NCBI GenBank assembly: GCA_017479935.1
Contig: JAFVBO010000096.1
Coordinates: 1 to 64,000, forward strand
Length of the DNA: 64,000 nucleotides
Reading direction: 5' to 3'
DNA from: Lachnospiraceae bacterium
Lineage (GTDB): Bacteria > Bacillota > Clostridia > Lachnospirales > Lachnospiraceae
The notes under the pieces are model-generated. The model did no database searches and was not told where the DNA came from. It saw only the letters and a program-made list of their open reading frames with translations. Below, one piece after another: positions 25,559-34,329 of this stretch. Both the position numbers and the translations under genes were made by a program. Within the stretch, counting starts at the first letter, position 1, and every line of letters begins with the position of its first letter.

Positions 25559-26803
25559 ATGAAGCTTCGCTGGCAATATCTGAAAACGCAAATACACCGC
25601 ATGCTGATGCGCTTTCCCGTCCTGTTTCTCGTGACAATCCTGCTTCTTGGCGCCATCTGCGGCCTTGCCTGGGCGCAGTTTACGGCCGGAAAAGACGAGG
25701 AGGATTTCCAGAGCCTCGCCAGGCAGAAGGTTTCCGTCGCCGTCGTGGGCGACACCTCGGAAAGCTACTTAGGGATCGGCATCTACGCGGTGGAACACAT
25801 GGATTCCTCCCGTTTCTCCGTCAACTTTATCGATTGCACGGAGGAAGAAGCGCGCGCCATGCTGGAGGCGGAAGAAGTAGAGGCGTATCTGCTCATCCCG
25901 GAAGGCTTTTTAGACGCCGTCACCACCGCGGAAAACAAGCCCGTCACGCTCGTGATCGGGGGCAATCAGGGCGGCATCGGCGTGGAACTGGTGCGCGAGC
26001 TGGCCGACATGGTCTCCCGCGTGCTCACCTCCAGCCAGACTGCCATCTATACACTGGTCGACGTGGAGGCAAACTACGGCCGAAACGCGTACGACAGCAA
26101 GGATGTCACCCAGATCAACCTACGCTATTTTGACGTGATCCTCTCCCGGGAAGAGATGTACCAGAAGGAGACCGTGGAATCCGTGCGCACCTTAAGCCGG
26201 ATTGAGTACTATGCCTGCGCGGGCGTGGTTCTGTTCCTCCTTTTGTGGGGCTTAAACGGCACCCTGCTGCTCACAAAGCGGGATTTTTCGCTCCCGAAAC
26301 TGATCCGTACCCGCGGCGTAGGCGCCGTCTCCCAGGTGACGGCCGAACTATTCGCCTACAGCCTCGTGCTGCTCCTTTGCCTGGCGCTGTGTGTGGGCGG
26401 CCTTCTCTTTGGCCTTTCCAAAGCCGGCGTCTCTTTTTCGCTGCCCGGGCCTTCCGAAAGCGCGCCGTCCTTCCTCTTAGGCCTTTTTCCGCTGGTCTTC
26501 TCCATGGCCGCCCTGCAGTATTTTCTGTGCCAGCTTTCCGACAACCCCATCGTGACGCTCCTTGTCACCCTGCTTGTCTCGCTGGTGCTGGGCTACCTGT
26601 CCGGCTGCTTTTACTTCCTCTCCTATTTTCCGAAGGAAGTGCAGGAGCTCCAGGTCTATCTGCCCACCGGCATGCAGGTGAACCTTCTGCAGAGCGCTTT
26701 TCTGGAAAAGGATGCTGCCTTCTGCATCAAAGGGCTGACAGGCTACACCTTCCTGTTCTGGCTCTGCTCTGTCCTCATCCGCGGATACCGGCTGAAGAAA
26801 TGA
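25559..26803 (+). CDS. ABC-2 type transporter permease, first subunit
   Basis: A 414-residue protein. One transmembrane helix near residues 15-38 is followed by a ~170-residue extracytoplasmic domain (~40-215). Five more hydrophobic segments follow (~220-410), the ABC-2/YhaP-like layout. Two adjacent ATGs (25556 and 25559) follow GGAAAGGGG; either may be used. It is 16 bp downstream of the ATPase gene and 13 bp upstream of a second, similar permease, so the pair likely forms a heterodimer. Confidence 0.85.
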   Translation: MKLRWQYLKTQIHRMLMRFPVLFLVTILLLGAICGLAWAQFTAGKDEEDFQSLARQKVSVAVVGDTSESYLGIGIYAVEHMDSSRFSVNFIDCTEEEARAMLEAEEVEAYLLIPEGFLDAVTTAENKPVTLVIGGNQGGIGVELVRELADMVSRVLTSSQTAIYTLVDVEANYGRNAYDSKDVTQINLRYFDVILSREEMYQKETVESVRTLSRIEYYACAGVVLFLLLWGLNGTLLLTKRDFSLPKLIRTRGVGAVSQVTAELFAYSLVLLLCLALCVGGLLFGLSKAGVSFSLPGPSESAPSFLLGLFPLVFSMAALQYFLCQLSDNPIVTLLVTLLVSLVLGYLSGCFYFLSYFPKEVQELQVYLPTGMQVNLLQSAFLEKDAAFCIKGLTGYTFLFWLCSVLIRGYRLKK

Positions 26804-26816
26804 AAGGAGAAGAGAA

Positions 26817-27971
26817 ATGAAACGTATCACACTCTGGTTTCTTCTCCTGGAGAAGAGACTGTTCAAAAAGCCGCTGTTTCTCGCGGTGCTTCTTCTGATC
26901 CCGCTCATGGTCCTAAGCCTCCGCTCCATGGCCACCAAGGAAACCGGCATCCTCTCCATCTACCTGTACGAGGAGCCGGCCGAAGACCCCACGCTGTCGG
27001 AAAGCCACGACCTGATCTTTCTGCCGCTCCTGGAAGCAGGCGGCCTTCTGCACTTTGAAATCACGGAAGATAAGGAGGCGGCCTTAGAAGCTGTCGCCAA
27101 GGCGGAGGCGGACGCCCTGTGGGTTCTTCCCGCCGACTTAACTGCTCAGCTGGCCAGATATCTGCAGGGGCGCGGAAAAGCGCCCATCACCATCTACTCG
27201 CGCGAGGAAACCGTCTATCTGACGCTGGCGCGTGAAAAGATGTACGGCCTCCTGCACGAGCTCTTAGCCCAGGAAGCCGCGATCCAGCAAATGTCCCTCG
27301 TCCGGGATTTCCGGAAGGTGGACAAGACAGAGCTCCGGCTCCTTTACTATGACCTTTTGGAAAGCAACCGGATCCCCAACAACCTGGTGCGTGTGACGCA
27401 CCTTGACGACGCGGACTTTATCGGCGTGCGGGAAGGCCGCAACTACCTGGCTGGCCCCTTGCGCGGCATCCTGGCCCTCCTCATTCTTTTAACGGGCTTT
27501 GCGGTCACGCTGTTTTTCCTGCAGGATAAAGAAGCGGGCATCCTCGACTGGATGCCCATCTCCCACAAAAACGTCTTCCCGCTCCTGTTCCTTTTAACCG
27601 GGGTGGGCGACGCCGCCATTGTCTCCTACGCCGCGCTGTACGTATCCGGCGCGTTCACCACGGCAGCCACGGAGCTTCCTCTGATGATCCTGTACATCTT
27701 CTGCGTATGCGGCTTTTGCCTGCTTTTATCCCGGCTGCTGCCCAACATCTGGTTCTTCGGGGCCACCATCCCGGTATGGCTCCTCGCCTGCCTGATCCTG
27801 ACGCCCATCTTCATCGACGTCAGCGGCTTCCCGTTAATCCAGTACCTGCTGCCGCCCTACTACTACTTAAACGCCCTGCACAATCCTCTGATGGGGCAGC
27901 GCATGCTCCTCTATGCTGTGGTTGTGTGCGCGGCGGGGGTTTGCCTCGGGCGCTTACCAAGAAGGCAGTGA
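26817..27971 (+). CDS. ABC-2 type transporter permease, second subunit
   Basis: A 384-residue protein with the same layout as its neighbour: a helix at ~18-38, an extracytoplasmic domain (~40-215), then five or six helices ending near residue 380. AAGGAGAAGAG precedes the ATG. It is last in the operon. The stop lies 1-2 bp from a cluster of palindromic repeats placed between this gene and the convergent Na/Pi cotransporter gene. Confidence 0.85.
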   Translation: MKRITLWFLLLEKRLFKKPLFLAVLLLIPLMVLSLRSMATKETGILSIYLYEEPAEDPTLSESHDLIFLPLLEAGGLLHFEITEDKEAALEAVAKAEADALWVLPADLTAQLARYLQGRGKAPITIYSREETVYLTLAREKMYGLLHELLAQEAAIQQMSLVRDFRKVDKTELRLLYYDLLESNRIPNNLVRVTHLDDADFIGVREGRNYLAGPLRGILALLILLTGFAVTLFFLQDKEAGILDWMPISHKNVFPLLFLLTGVGDAAIVSYAALYVSGAFTTAATELPLMILYIFCVCGFCLLLSRLLPNIWFFGATIPVWLLACLILTPIFIDVSGFPLIQYLLPPYYYLNALHNPLMGQRMLLYAVVVCAAGVCLGRLPRRQ

Positions 27972-27973
27972 TC

Positions 27974-28123
27974 TGAAGGGGACGGGCCTGTGTCAGGTGA
28001 CAGGGGACGGGCCTGTGTCATAAAAGGTGACAGGGGACGGGCCTGTGTCACAAAAGCTTGCAGCTTTTGTGACACAGACCCGTCCCCTGTCACCTTTTAT
28101 GACACAAGGCCCGCCCCCGTCAC
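27974..28123. repeat. Palindromic repeat cluster between convergent genes (GGGGACGGGCCTGTGTCA type)
   Basis: Three direct copies of a GTGACAGGGGACGGGCCTG-TGTCA unit (the first partial) are followed, around CAAAAGCTTGCAGCTTTTG, by two inverted copies. The whole folds into one long hairpin. The same unit forms a cluster at 60349-60478. It may end transcription from both sides. Confidence 0.85.
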
Positions 28124-28131
28124 ATATTCCT

Positions 28132-29760
28132 TTATACCGCTCCGGTGATCGCCGGTTCCGGCTTGGAAGCAAAGGCGATATTCATGGAGTAATCGCCGAT
28201 ACGCTCCAGGTCGTGAAGCGCCTTCGCGTAGATGATGCCGGGCTCGGTCTCGCACTCGCCAGCCTGAAGGCGGGCGATGTGGTTGTCCTGCGCCTCGATC
28301 GTCAGCATATCGATTTCCTTTTCCGTATCCTTCAGCTTCTGCTGTTCTTCCTCGGAAAGATCATCCTCCAGGAACGACTCCACAGACTTTCCATAGACGA
28401 AATTCAGCTTCTCGTAAATCTTCTGAAGCTCCGCCTGCGCGGCCTGCGAATAAATCAGGCCGTTCTCGCAGAAGCTCTGCGTCTTCTTGGAGATGGCAAT
28501 CAGGTGATCGCCGATACGCTCTAAGTCGTTGACCACATGGAACATCTGTCCCACAGTCTCCGACGTGGCCTTGCCAAATTCCAGCGCGTTTAACTTCACC
28601 AGGAAGTTGGTGATGTTCTCGTTCAGCCAGTTGATGGTTTCCTCGTTTTCCGCAATCTTCGCGGTCTGGGAAATGTCGTTGTGGATCAGGCCGTATACCG
28701 ACAGATCCAGGTTTTCCTGCACCAGGTTCGCCATACGCTCCACCTCGCGAAGCGCCTGCGACACGGAAACCTCCGGCATGGCAATCAGGTTGACATCGAT
28801 AAACTCCAGACGCATCTCGCCCTCGTGATCCACCTTGGGAACAAAGCGGTAGCTTAAGGATACCAGCCAGTTGATAAGCGGCATCAGAACCGCGGCGGTG
28901 ACCACCTTAAACACAATGTGGTACACGGACACCTGGAACATGGCCGACGGGATGTTGGCGGCCAGAATATCCGTATAAGGCGTGAGCAGAGTAATCGGCA
29001 CAAAGATGATGGCACCGATCACGTTGTAGATCAGATAAATCCAGGCAGCGCGCTTTGCGTTGTTCCGCGCGTTGATGGCCGACAGGAACGGCGGCACGCT
29101 GGATCCAATGTTGATACCGCAGACGAGATACCCCGCAAATGCCAGCGGCATCAGCCCGTCAAGCGCCAGCACCTGCACAACGCCGACCGCGGCCGAGGAA
29201 CTCTGCATGACGGCCGCCATCAGGATACCGACTAAAAGGCCAACCACCGGATGCGTGGCGGACGCGACAAAATCCTTGAACGCAGGCATATCCTGCAGGA
29301 AGGACATAGCGCCGCTCATGGTGTGCAGACCCTGGAACAGAATACCAAAGCCCAGGATAATCTGGCCCAAATGCTTCTGGGAATCCTTCTTGAAATACAG
29401 CATCAGCACCGCGCCCGCGAAGATGCAGAACGGGGCGATGGCGGAGATGTCCAAAGCGATGAGGACAGAGGTGATAGTGGTACCGATGTTGGCACCGATG
29501 ATCACGCCGGCCGCCTGTGCCAGATCCATGATGCCTGCGTTGATCAGACCCATGACCATGACCGTGGTAGCCGCGGAGGACTGAATGACAACGGTCACCA
29601 GCATACCGAGCAGAAAGCCCTTCACCGGGTTACGGGTGAGCTTTTCCATCAAATCCTTCATTCGCGCGCCAGCCACGCGCTCCAGGCCTTCTCCCATGTA
29701 CTTCATACCAAAGAGGAAGGCACCGATGCCGCCTAAGAGCGTCAGAATGTTTCCAATCAT
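28132..29760 (-). CDS. Na+/phosphate cotransporter family protein with C-terminal PhoU-like domain
   Basis: A 542-residue protein. The N-terminal ~310 residues hold two inverted Na/Pi repeats with the family QSSAAT (VIQSSAATTVMVM) and QSSSAA (VMQSSSAAVGVV) signatures. Residues ~335-540 form a helical PhoU-like domain. It moves phosphate (or another anion) with Na+. I chose the ATG at 29760 because AAGGAGAAA lies just before it; the upstream ATG at 29775 overlaps that ribosome binding site. Promoter at 29787-29815. Confidence 0.88.
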   Translation of the reverse strand: MIGNILTLLGGIGAFLFGMKYMGEGLERVAGARMKDLMEKLTRNPVKGFLLGMLVTVVIQSSAATTVMVMGLINAGIMDLAQAAGVIIGANIGTTITSVLIALDISAIAPFCIFAGAVLMLYFKKDSQKHLGQIILGFGILFQGLHTMSGAMSFLQDMPAFKDFVASATHPVVGLLVGILMAAVMQSSSAAVGVVQVLALDGLMPLAFAGYLVCGINIGSSVPPFLSAINARNNAKRAAWIYLIYNVIGAIIFVPITLLTPYTDILAANIPSAMFQVSVYHIVFKVVTAAVLMPLINWLVSLSYRFVPKVDHEGEMRLEFIDVNLIAMPEVSVSQALREVERMANLVQENLDLSVYGLIHNDISQTAKIAENEETINWLNENITNFLVKLNALEFGKATSETVGQMFHVVNDLERIGDHLIAISKKTQSFCENGLIYSQAAQAELQKIYEKLNFVYGKSVESFLEDDLSEEEQQKLKDTEKEIDMLTIEAQDNHIARLQAGECETEPGIIYAKALHDLERIGDYSMNIAFASKPEPAITGAV

Positions 29761-29786
29761 GTTTTTCTCCTTCATACTCTGAAAGA

Positions 29787-29815
29787 ATTATAGCGCAAAA
29801 CGCCGCCTATTTTCA
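29787..29815 (-). promoter_or_regulatory. Promoter of the Na/Pi cotransporter gene
   Basis: Read leftward: TGAAAA (29810-29815), a 17-bp spacer and TATAAT (29787-29792). The -35 is weak, the -10 consensus. Between here and the next terminator I see no gene. Confidence 0.5.
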
Positions 29816-29903
29816 TAACACAGACAGCGGGGCTTTGTAAACCCCTGCAGATGTGAAAATTTCTTTGTACGTCATTCGGAACAAATCGGTACGCTTGTAC
29901 AAA

Positions 29904-29930
29904 CAAAAGCGGCCCTAAAGGCCGCTTTTT
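29904..29930 (-). terminator. Terminator after the carbonic anhydrase-like gene
   Basis: Read leftward: AAAAAGCGGCC, short loop, GGCCGCTTTTGTTTG. It directly follows the stop codon. Confidence 0.85.
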
Positions 29931-30437
29931 CTAACTCTTCAAATATGCCTGTGCATGCTCCACATAAACCTTCGCATTCTCCAGAATATTCCGGACCTGC
30001 TCCTCCGACACATGCCCGATAATCTTCCCGGGAATACCCATGACAAGCGACCCGTCCGGGATTTCCTTTCCCTCCGGGATCAGTGCGCCTGCGCCGATCA
30101 GGCAATTCTTCCCGATGCGGCAGCCGTTTAAGAGCGTTGCGTGCATGCCGATCAGTGTGTTGTCTCCCACGGTGCAGCCATGCACCACCGCATTGTGCCC
30201 GATGGTCACGTGATTTCCGATATTTACCTCAAAGCCCTCGTCGCTGTGCACCGTCGCATTGTCCTGCACGTTGGAATTCTCTCCGATCGTGATCTTCCCG
30301 GAATCCCCGCGCAGCACGGCGCCAAACCAGACAGACGATCCCGCGCGGCATTCCACATCGCCAATGATCGTGGCATTCTCCGCGACAAACACGTCCAGCG
30401 CCATGGCCGGATACAAATTCTGGAACGGTATAATCAT
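29931..30437 (-). CDS. Gamma-class carbonic anhydrase-like protein (left-handed beta-helix)
   Basis: A 168-residue protein made of hexapeptide repeats (ATIIGDVECRAGSSVWFGAVLR...). Zinc-type His ligands are visible in ATVHSDEG, VTIGHNAVVHGC and related turns. It matches the YrdA/CaiE/gamma-CA family; whether it hydrates CO2 or transfers an acyl group cannot be decided from sequence alone. The ATG at 30437 follows CAGGAGATATTGT. Promoter at 30530-30558; terminator directly behind, so monocistronic. Confidence 0.9.
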   Translation of the reverse strand: MIIPFQNLYPAMALDVFVAENATIIGDVECRAGSSVWFGAVLRGDSGKITIGENSNVQDNATVHSDEGFEVNIGNHVTIGHNAVVHGCTVGDNTLIGMHATLLNGCRIGKNCLIGAGALIPEGKEIPDGSLVMGIPGKIIGHVSEEQVRNILENAKVYVEHAQAYLKS

Positions 30438-30529
30438 ACAATATCTCCTGTTTTCAAGCGGAATCCCCGGCCTTTTTCTGCCGGAACAACGTATTCCCCC
30501 GCAAAACACTTTCCCCTCATTATCTCCAT

Positions 30530-30558
30530 ATTTTATCGGCAGGGTCACGCAAAGTCAA
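30530..30558 (-). promoter_or_regulatory. Promoter of the carbonic anhydrase-like gene
   Basis: Read leftward: TTGACT (30553-30558), a 17-bp spacer and TAAAAT (30530-30535). Confidence 0.75.
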
Positions 30559-30612
30559 AGAAATATGTATGACGTTTTTTTAAATATCCGTTACAAAGTT
30601 ATTATTTAAGCA

Positions 30613-31176
30613 CTACGCAAGCATCGCGTACAAAACCGCGCCCAGCACGCCGCTCCCCAAAATCGCCTGCACGGGCCCCAGCTTCTTAAAATGCAGCAGC
30701 ACCAGCATAAGCGCCATCACAAAGAGCGCAATCAGGTTGGTATGCGGCAGATCTACCACGTTTACGCCGCCCCACAAGGCATTGCAGGTCATCTTGACGG
30801 CGGAGGCCAGAATCATGGCCGCGATGGCCGGGCGAAGCCCTTTTAGCACCCCCTGCACGCCTTTCAGCGACCGGTATTTATAGTACACCACGGCCATCAC
30901 CATCACGAGAACGACCGAGGGAAGCACGTAGGCCAGCGTGGCAATCACGGATCCGGGAACCCCCGCCACCCGCACGCCCACAAAGGAAGCAATGTTAATG
31001 CCTAACGGGCCCGGCGTCATCTCTGAGATAGATACAACATCCGAAAACTCCGGCGTGGTCAACCACCCCTGCTGGTCCACCACCCGCTGGCGGATCAGCT
31101 CCATGCCGGCCAGTCCTCCGCCGAAGCTAAAGCACCCGATCAAGAAAAACACTTGTAAAAGCTGCAGATAAATCAT
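30613..31176 (-). CDS. Chromate transporter family protein, half-size (subunit 2)
   Basis: A 187-residue membrane protein, one ChrA (CHR) domain. The signature FSFGGGLAGMELIRQ and the EMTPGPLGIN segment are clear. Half-size CHR proteins act in pairs encoded side by side; its partner ends 23 bp upstream. The ATG at 31176 follows GGGGGAAATCT. Members export chromate in some bacteria, but most Firmicute pairs have no proven substrate. Confidence 0.88.
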   Translation of the reverse strand: MIYLQLLQVFFLIGCFSFGGGLAGMELIRQRVVDQQGWLTTPEFSDVVSISEMTPGPLGINIASFVGVRVAGVPGSVIATLAYVLPSVVLVMVMAVVYYKYRSLKGVQGVLKGLRPAIAAMILASAVKMTCNALWGGVNVVDLPHTNLIALFVMALMLVLLHFKKLGPVQAILGSGVLGAVLYAMLA

Positions 31177-31199
31177 AGATTTCCCCCTATCGTTGCCGC

Positions 31200-31778
31200 T
31201 CACTTCTGCTCCGTCCGGCTTTCATAGAAGGCCAAAAACCCTCCGACCACACCGCACACCAAAAGGATCACAATAATATCCACGTTCAGGAACACGGCCG
31301 CCACCGCGGCTCCAATCAGCATGATAAGCGCAGACAGTTTCTTATCCTTTAGGACGTTCGCGCTCATCGTGTAGGTCATGTGGATCATGACGGCCGCGAC
31401 GCCGGCCTGCATCCCCTTTAAAAGAAGCGCCACCACATCGTTTTCCCGGAACTGTTTGTAAAAAACAGAGATCACCGACAAAATCACCATGGGCGGCGTG
31501 ACCGTGCCCAGCATCGTAATGATCGCGCCTAAAGGCCCCGCCACCCGGTAGCCGATGATGATCGATGTATTCACCGCCATCACCCCGGGGCAGGACTGGG
31601 CGATGGCGATCAGGTCCATCATCTCGTCCTGGTCGATCCACTTTAATTCCTCCACAAACTTCTTCTGCAGCATGGACATAATCACCAGCCCGCCGCCAAA
31701 CGTGCAGGCACTGATCACAAAACAGGTGGAAAACAGCTTCCACAGCAGATGATCGGTCTCAATTTTCTTAACTTCCAT
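31200..31778 (-). CDS. Chromate transporter family protein, half-size (subunit 1)
   Basis: A 192-residue CHR protein. The signature TFGGGLVIMSMLQKKFVEE and AQSCPGVMAVN mark the conserved loop, with ~6 helices. It is the partner of the following half-size gene. The ATG at 31778 follows GGGAGATTTTG; the longer in-frame start at 31811 lies in an inverted repeat (31794-31831) and lacks a ribosome binding site. Confidence 0.88.
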   Translation of the reverse strand: MEVKKIETDHLLWKLFSTCFVISACTFGGGLVIMSMLQKKFVEELKWIDQDEMMDLIAIAQSCPGVMAVNTSIIIGYRVAGPLGAIITMLGTVTPPMVILSVISVFYKQFRENDVVALLLKGMQAGVAAVMIHMTYTMSANVLKDKKLSALIMLIGAAVAAVFLNVDIIVILLVCGVVGGFLAFYESRTEQK

Positions 31779-31793
31779 CAAAATCTCCCGCCC

Positions 31794-31831
31794 GTTGCCT
31801 GACGTCATCAAGTTTGACGGTGTCAGGCAAC
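31794..31831 (-). repeat. Inverted repeat between the phosphoribosyltransferase and chromate transporter genes
   Basis: GTTGCCTGAC and GTCAGGCAAC form a 10-bp stem with a partly paired inner part. No U-run follows. It overlaps the leader of the chromate transporter gene and could limit read-through. Confidence 0.5.
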
Positions 31832-31844
31832 GCTGTGTACCTGC

Positions 31845-32435
31845 TTAAATCTCCTGATACTCCCCGTTCTCATCCTTCTCAAAGAGCGGCAGTCTTTCCA
31901 GAAACGCGATATCCGTGCGCTTCGCCGCATCGCCTTCCGCCAGGATAGCCACACGGGAGACCACGTTCCCGCCGGCTTCCTTTACCAGCTCTTCCAGAGC
32001 CTTGATCGATTCGCCGGTGGAAATCACATCATCCACCAGGCATACCCGCTTTCCGCGCACGCGATCCGCGTCCACGCCGTCCAGGATCAGCTTCTGCGTC
32101 CCCTTCGTCGTGATGGAATTCACCTCGCCGCCCACGAAATTGCGCATATAGGACTTCACGCTCTTGCGGGCTACCACAAAGCACTTCATGTTCATAAGAC
32201 GGCTGAGCTCATAGCAAAGCACGATTCCCTTAGCTTCCGCCGTGACCAGAATCTCCACATCCGCCGGGATTTTCTTCACCAGTTCCGCCGCTGCCGCGCG
32301 CACCAGCTCCGTATCGCTGATCACCACAAAGCTCGCGAACGCCAGATTATCGTTGATGGCGATAAAGGGAAGGGTTCTCTTCACGCCGCAAACATCGATC
32401 TCGTAGTTCTTCACAGGTTTATACCCCCATTCCAT
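31845..32435 (-). CDS. Purine-type phosphoribosyltransferase (Apt-like)
   Basis: A 196-residue protein. The PRPP-binding motif VCLVDDVISTGES (~132-144) and a family-like ILVTAEAKGIVLCYELS loop are present. It resembles the Apt/Xpt group, adding ribose-5-phosphate to a purine base. The start is uncertain: ATG at 32435 has no clear ribosome binding site, whereas a GTG seven codons on (32414) follows GGGGGT. An NCS2 purine-type permease lies just upstream, fitting purine salvage. Confidence 0.8.
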   Translation of the reverse strand: MEWGYKPVKNYEIDVCGVKRTLPFIAINDNLAFASFVVISDTELVRAAAAELVKKIPADVEILVTAEAKGIVLCYELSRLMNMKCFVVARKSVKSYMRNFVGGEVNSITTKGTQKLILDGVDADRVRGKRVCLVDDVISTGESIKALEELVKEAGGNVVSRVAILAEGDAAKRTDIAFLERLPLFEKDENGEYQEI

Positions 32436-32441
32436 TTTAAT

Positions 32442-32470
32442 CTACTCAGCAGCATACCCATGCTGAGTAG
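32442..32470 (-). other. Small hairpin upstream of the phosphoribosyltransferase
   Basis: CTACTCAGCA and TGCTGAGTAG-type arms form a short hairpin just before the start codon. Its proximity to the start could affect translation initiation. Confidence 0.4.
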
Positions 32471-32490
32471 TTACTTTTCATCATTTTCTC

Positions 32491-32525
32491 AAAAATACCC
32501 CGGCAGGAATTCTCCTGCCAGGGTG
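32491..32525 (-). terminator. Terminator after the NCS2 permease gene
   Basis: Read leftward: CACCCTGGCAGGAGAATTCC-TGCCGGGGTATTTTT. Stem of ~11 bp with a T-rich end, 27 bp after the stop. Confidence 0.8.
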
Positions 32526-32551
32526 ATTATTTGCTGAATGCAACGATCGAC

Positions 32552-33607
32552 TTACAGCCCAAGAAGTCTGGCCGCAATGCCGGCCACCATGCCGATGAAG
32601 GGGTTCGTGACAGCCGTCACCACCATCGTGATGCTGCCGACAACCGGTGCGGAAGCCAGGGCCGCGGGAGCGTCTAACGCCACCGTCTTAAAGATACCCA
32701 GCACGAACAGGAAGCCTGCGATGGAGGAAGCCGGAACAAATTTGCCGATCTTCGGAAGCAGACCAGACAGAAGGATCACGCCGATCACCACCATCATGGC
32801 GACACCGGCCCACACCGCATGCGGAGCCGCCGCCGTCGCGGAAATGATGGACTCGACAGGCGCGCCGCCGAAGAGGGACGAGAACATATCCGCCAGGGAA
32901 GAAATCACCGTCAGCTGATCCACGTTGTAATGCGCCGCGGGAGCCATGCTGGCCGTGATGGATCCGAAGGAGATGTTGGAGCCGATGTTCAAGCACACCA
33001 TGCCCAGCGCGCCCAGGATCACGTTGCGGTTGAAGGTGAATTTCTGGATCTTGAAGTTGTCGTCCACCACGTCGATGGTCTTCTTTTCCTTCTGCACCAG
33101 GTTGCTGACCACGCAGGAGGCCACCACCGAAATCACGATGGTGTACACCAGCACATTTCCGTCCGCCTGGAAGAAATAGTAGGTAATCAGAGCGGAAGCC
33201 AGGGAAACAAAACCGGCCAGCTTATCTGCCGCGATCATGTCGATGGCCGCCTTGGTTAAGATGATACCGACACCGGCCATCATACCGTTGGCAATGTCCA
33301 CGCCGATAAAGTCAACCAGACTGGTTAACGCGCCCATAAAGCCGATGACCGCCATAATGGCGCCGCCCACAAAAATCATGGTGCAGCACTCCGAGCGGTT
33401 CTTGCCCGCGGTTCCGGCGTAGGTGATGGTCTCCGCCTGGAAGGAGATGGGAGCCACGTTCTGCGTCACAGCGTTTCCGATGGCACCCGTAAAGAAAGCC
33501 AGCGCGGTCGGAATGGACGCGAACCCAAGGCTAAGAGCTAAAAGTCCCTGCGGCAGGCCGTTTAACACAACGCCAAGCACGGCCAGAATGTCAGTGATGA
33601 TACTCAT
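32552..33607 (-). CDS. NCS2-family nucleobase permease (guanine/hypoxanthine type)
   Basis: A 351-residue membrane protein with ~11-12 helices. Motifs fit the NCS2/AzgA group (GNAVTQNVAPISFQ near the start, FGGAPVESIISATAA in the middle). It is shorter than typical AzgA proteins (~430), mostly at the N-terminus. It imports a purine base by proton symport; adjacency to the phosphoribosyltransferase supports that. GGAGGATTGTACC precedes the ATG. No purine riboswitch is visible in the leader. Confidence 0.8.
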   Translation of the reverse strand: MSIITDILAVLGVVLNGLPQGLLALSLGFASIPTALAFFTGAIGNAVTQNVAPISFQAETITYAGTAGKNRSECCTMIFVGGAIMAVIGFMGALTSLVDFIGVDIANGMMAGVGIILTKAAIDMIAADKLAGFVSLASALITYYFFQADGNVLVYTIVISVVASCVVSNLVQKEKKTIDVVDDNFKIQKFTFNRNVILGALGMVCLNIGSNISFGSITASMAPAAHYNVDQLTVISSLADMFSSLFGGAPVESIISATAAAPHAVWAGVAMMVVIGVILLSGLLPKIGKFVPASSIAGFLFVLGIFKTVALDAPAALASAPVVGSITMVVTAVTNPFIGMVAGIAARLLGL

Positions 33608-33793
33608 TGGTACAATCCTCCTGAAGACTCATATTTGTCCTGCAGCTTATATTCTGCCGCAAGACACCTTATTCCGGAGAAAAGTATAACCAAATTCTAA
33701 ACAAAAAGCTGATGGATTTTCGAAATTTTTTATGCTTTCCCTTGTGCTTTTCGCACAAGATGCAAGATAAAGGGTGGCCACCTCCACCCTAAA

Positions 33794-33840
33794 CAAAGCC
33801 CCCCGGCTGTCCGCATGCGCGGACAGCCGAGGGGCTTTGC
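33794..33840 (-). terminator. Terminator after the 4-helix membrane protein gene
   Basis: Read leftward: CAAAGCCCCTCGGCTGTCCGC-loop-GCGGACAGCCGGGGGGCTTTG then TTTA. A very stable stem (~19 bp with a small mismatch). Confidence 0.88.
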
Positions 33841-33848
33841 TTCCAAAT

Positions 33849-34259
33849 TTACGCCTTCTTCCGGCTTCCCAGGAAGGCTCCGACAAACGTCACGACAGAT
33901 GCCAGCAGGATCAGCGCGAATACCAGCACGCGGGGTCCCACATTGTCGGCGTTTCCGAAGTAATCGCCCATGCCGACAAAGAATGCGGTCAGATCGTTGA
34001 CGGAGTCCTTGCCCAGCGTGATCAGGCCAGCCGCGCCAAGAGCGGTGGCGATCGCCGGAAGATAATCCGTAAAGACCCCGGTGTACAGGCTGCTCAAAAG
34101 CCCAACAAGCGTCATGACGCAAAGGATGCCAAAGATGGTCGTGTTAAACACATGGGCCGAAAGCCCGAAAACAGAATAGGCTACGCAGGCTACCAGGCTT
34201 AACACCGTAGCGGCAAACAACACGTGGCTGCCAGCGCTCTTCCCCTTCAAAAACTTCAT
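33849..34259 (-). CDS. Small membrane protein, four helices, unknown
   Basis: A 136-residue protein. Four hydrophobic helices (~12-33, ~40-60, ~65-82, ~108-130) with short loops; the third loop carries KDSVNDLTAFFVGMGDYFGNAD. It ends in a basic SRKKA tail. It lies 70 bp after GH3-1 and before a terminator, so it is probably transcribed with it and may accompany that membrane-anchored enzyme. No named family recognised. Confidence 0.6.
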   Translation of the reverse strand: MKFLKGKSAGSHVLFAATVLSLVACVAYSVFGLSAHVFNTTIFGILCVMTLVGLLSSLYTGVFTDYLPAIATALGAAGLITLGKDSVNDLTAFFVGMGDYFGNADNVGPRVLVFALILLASVVTFVGAFLGSRKKA

Positions 34260-34329
34260 GCTTCAAATCCTCCTCTTCAAAATACGTCCCTGCAGGATCC
34301 TGTCCTGCCTTACAAGCTCCTACCCTCTT

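Noticed and set aside
27911..28093. Short ORFs with DTGPSP/MTQARPLSP motifs near 28,000 and 60,400
   Set aside because: They are translations of the palindromic repeat clusters.
33608..33720. Possible purine riboswitch before the NCS2 permease
   Set aside because: The leader lacks the conserved loop and junction bases of the purine aptamer; only promoter-like sequence is visible.
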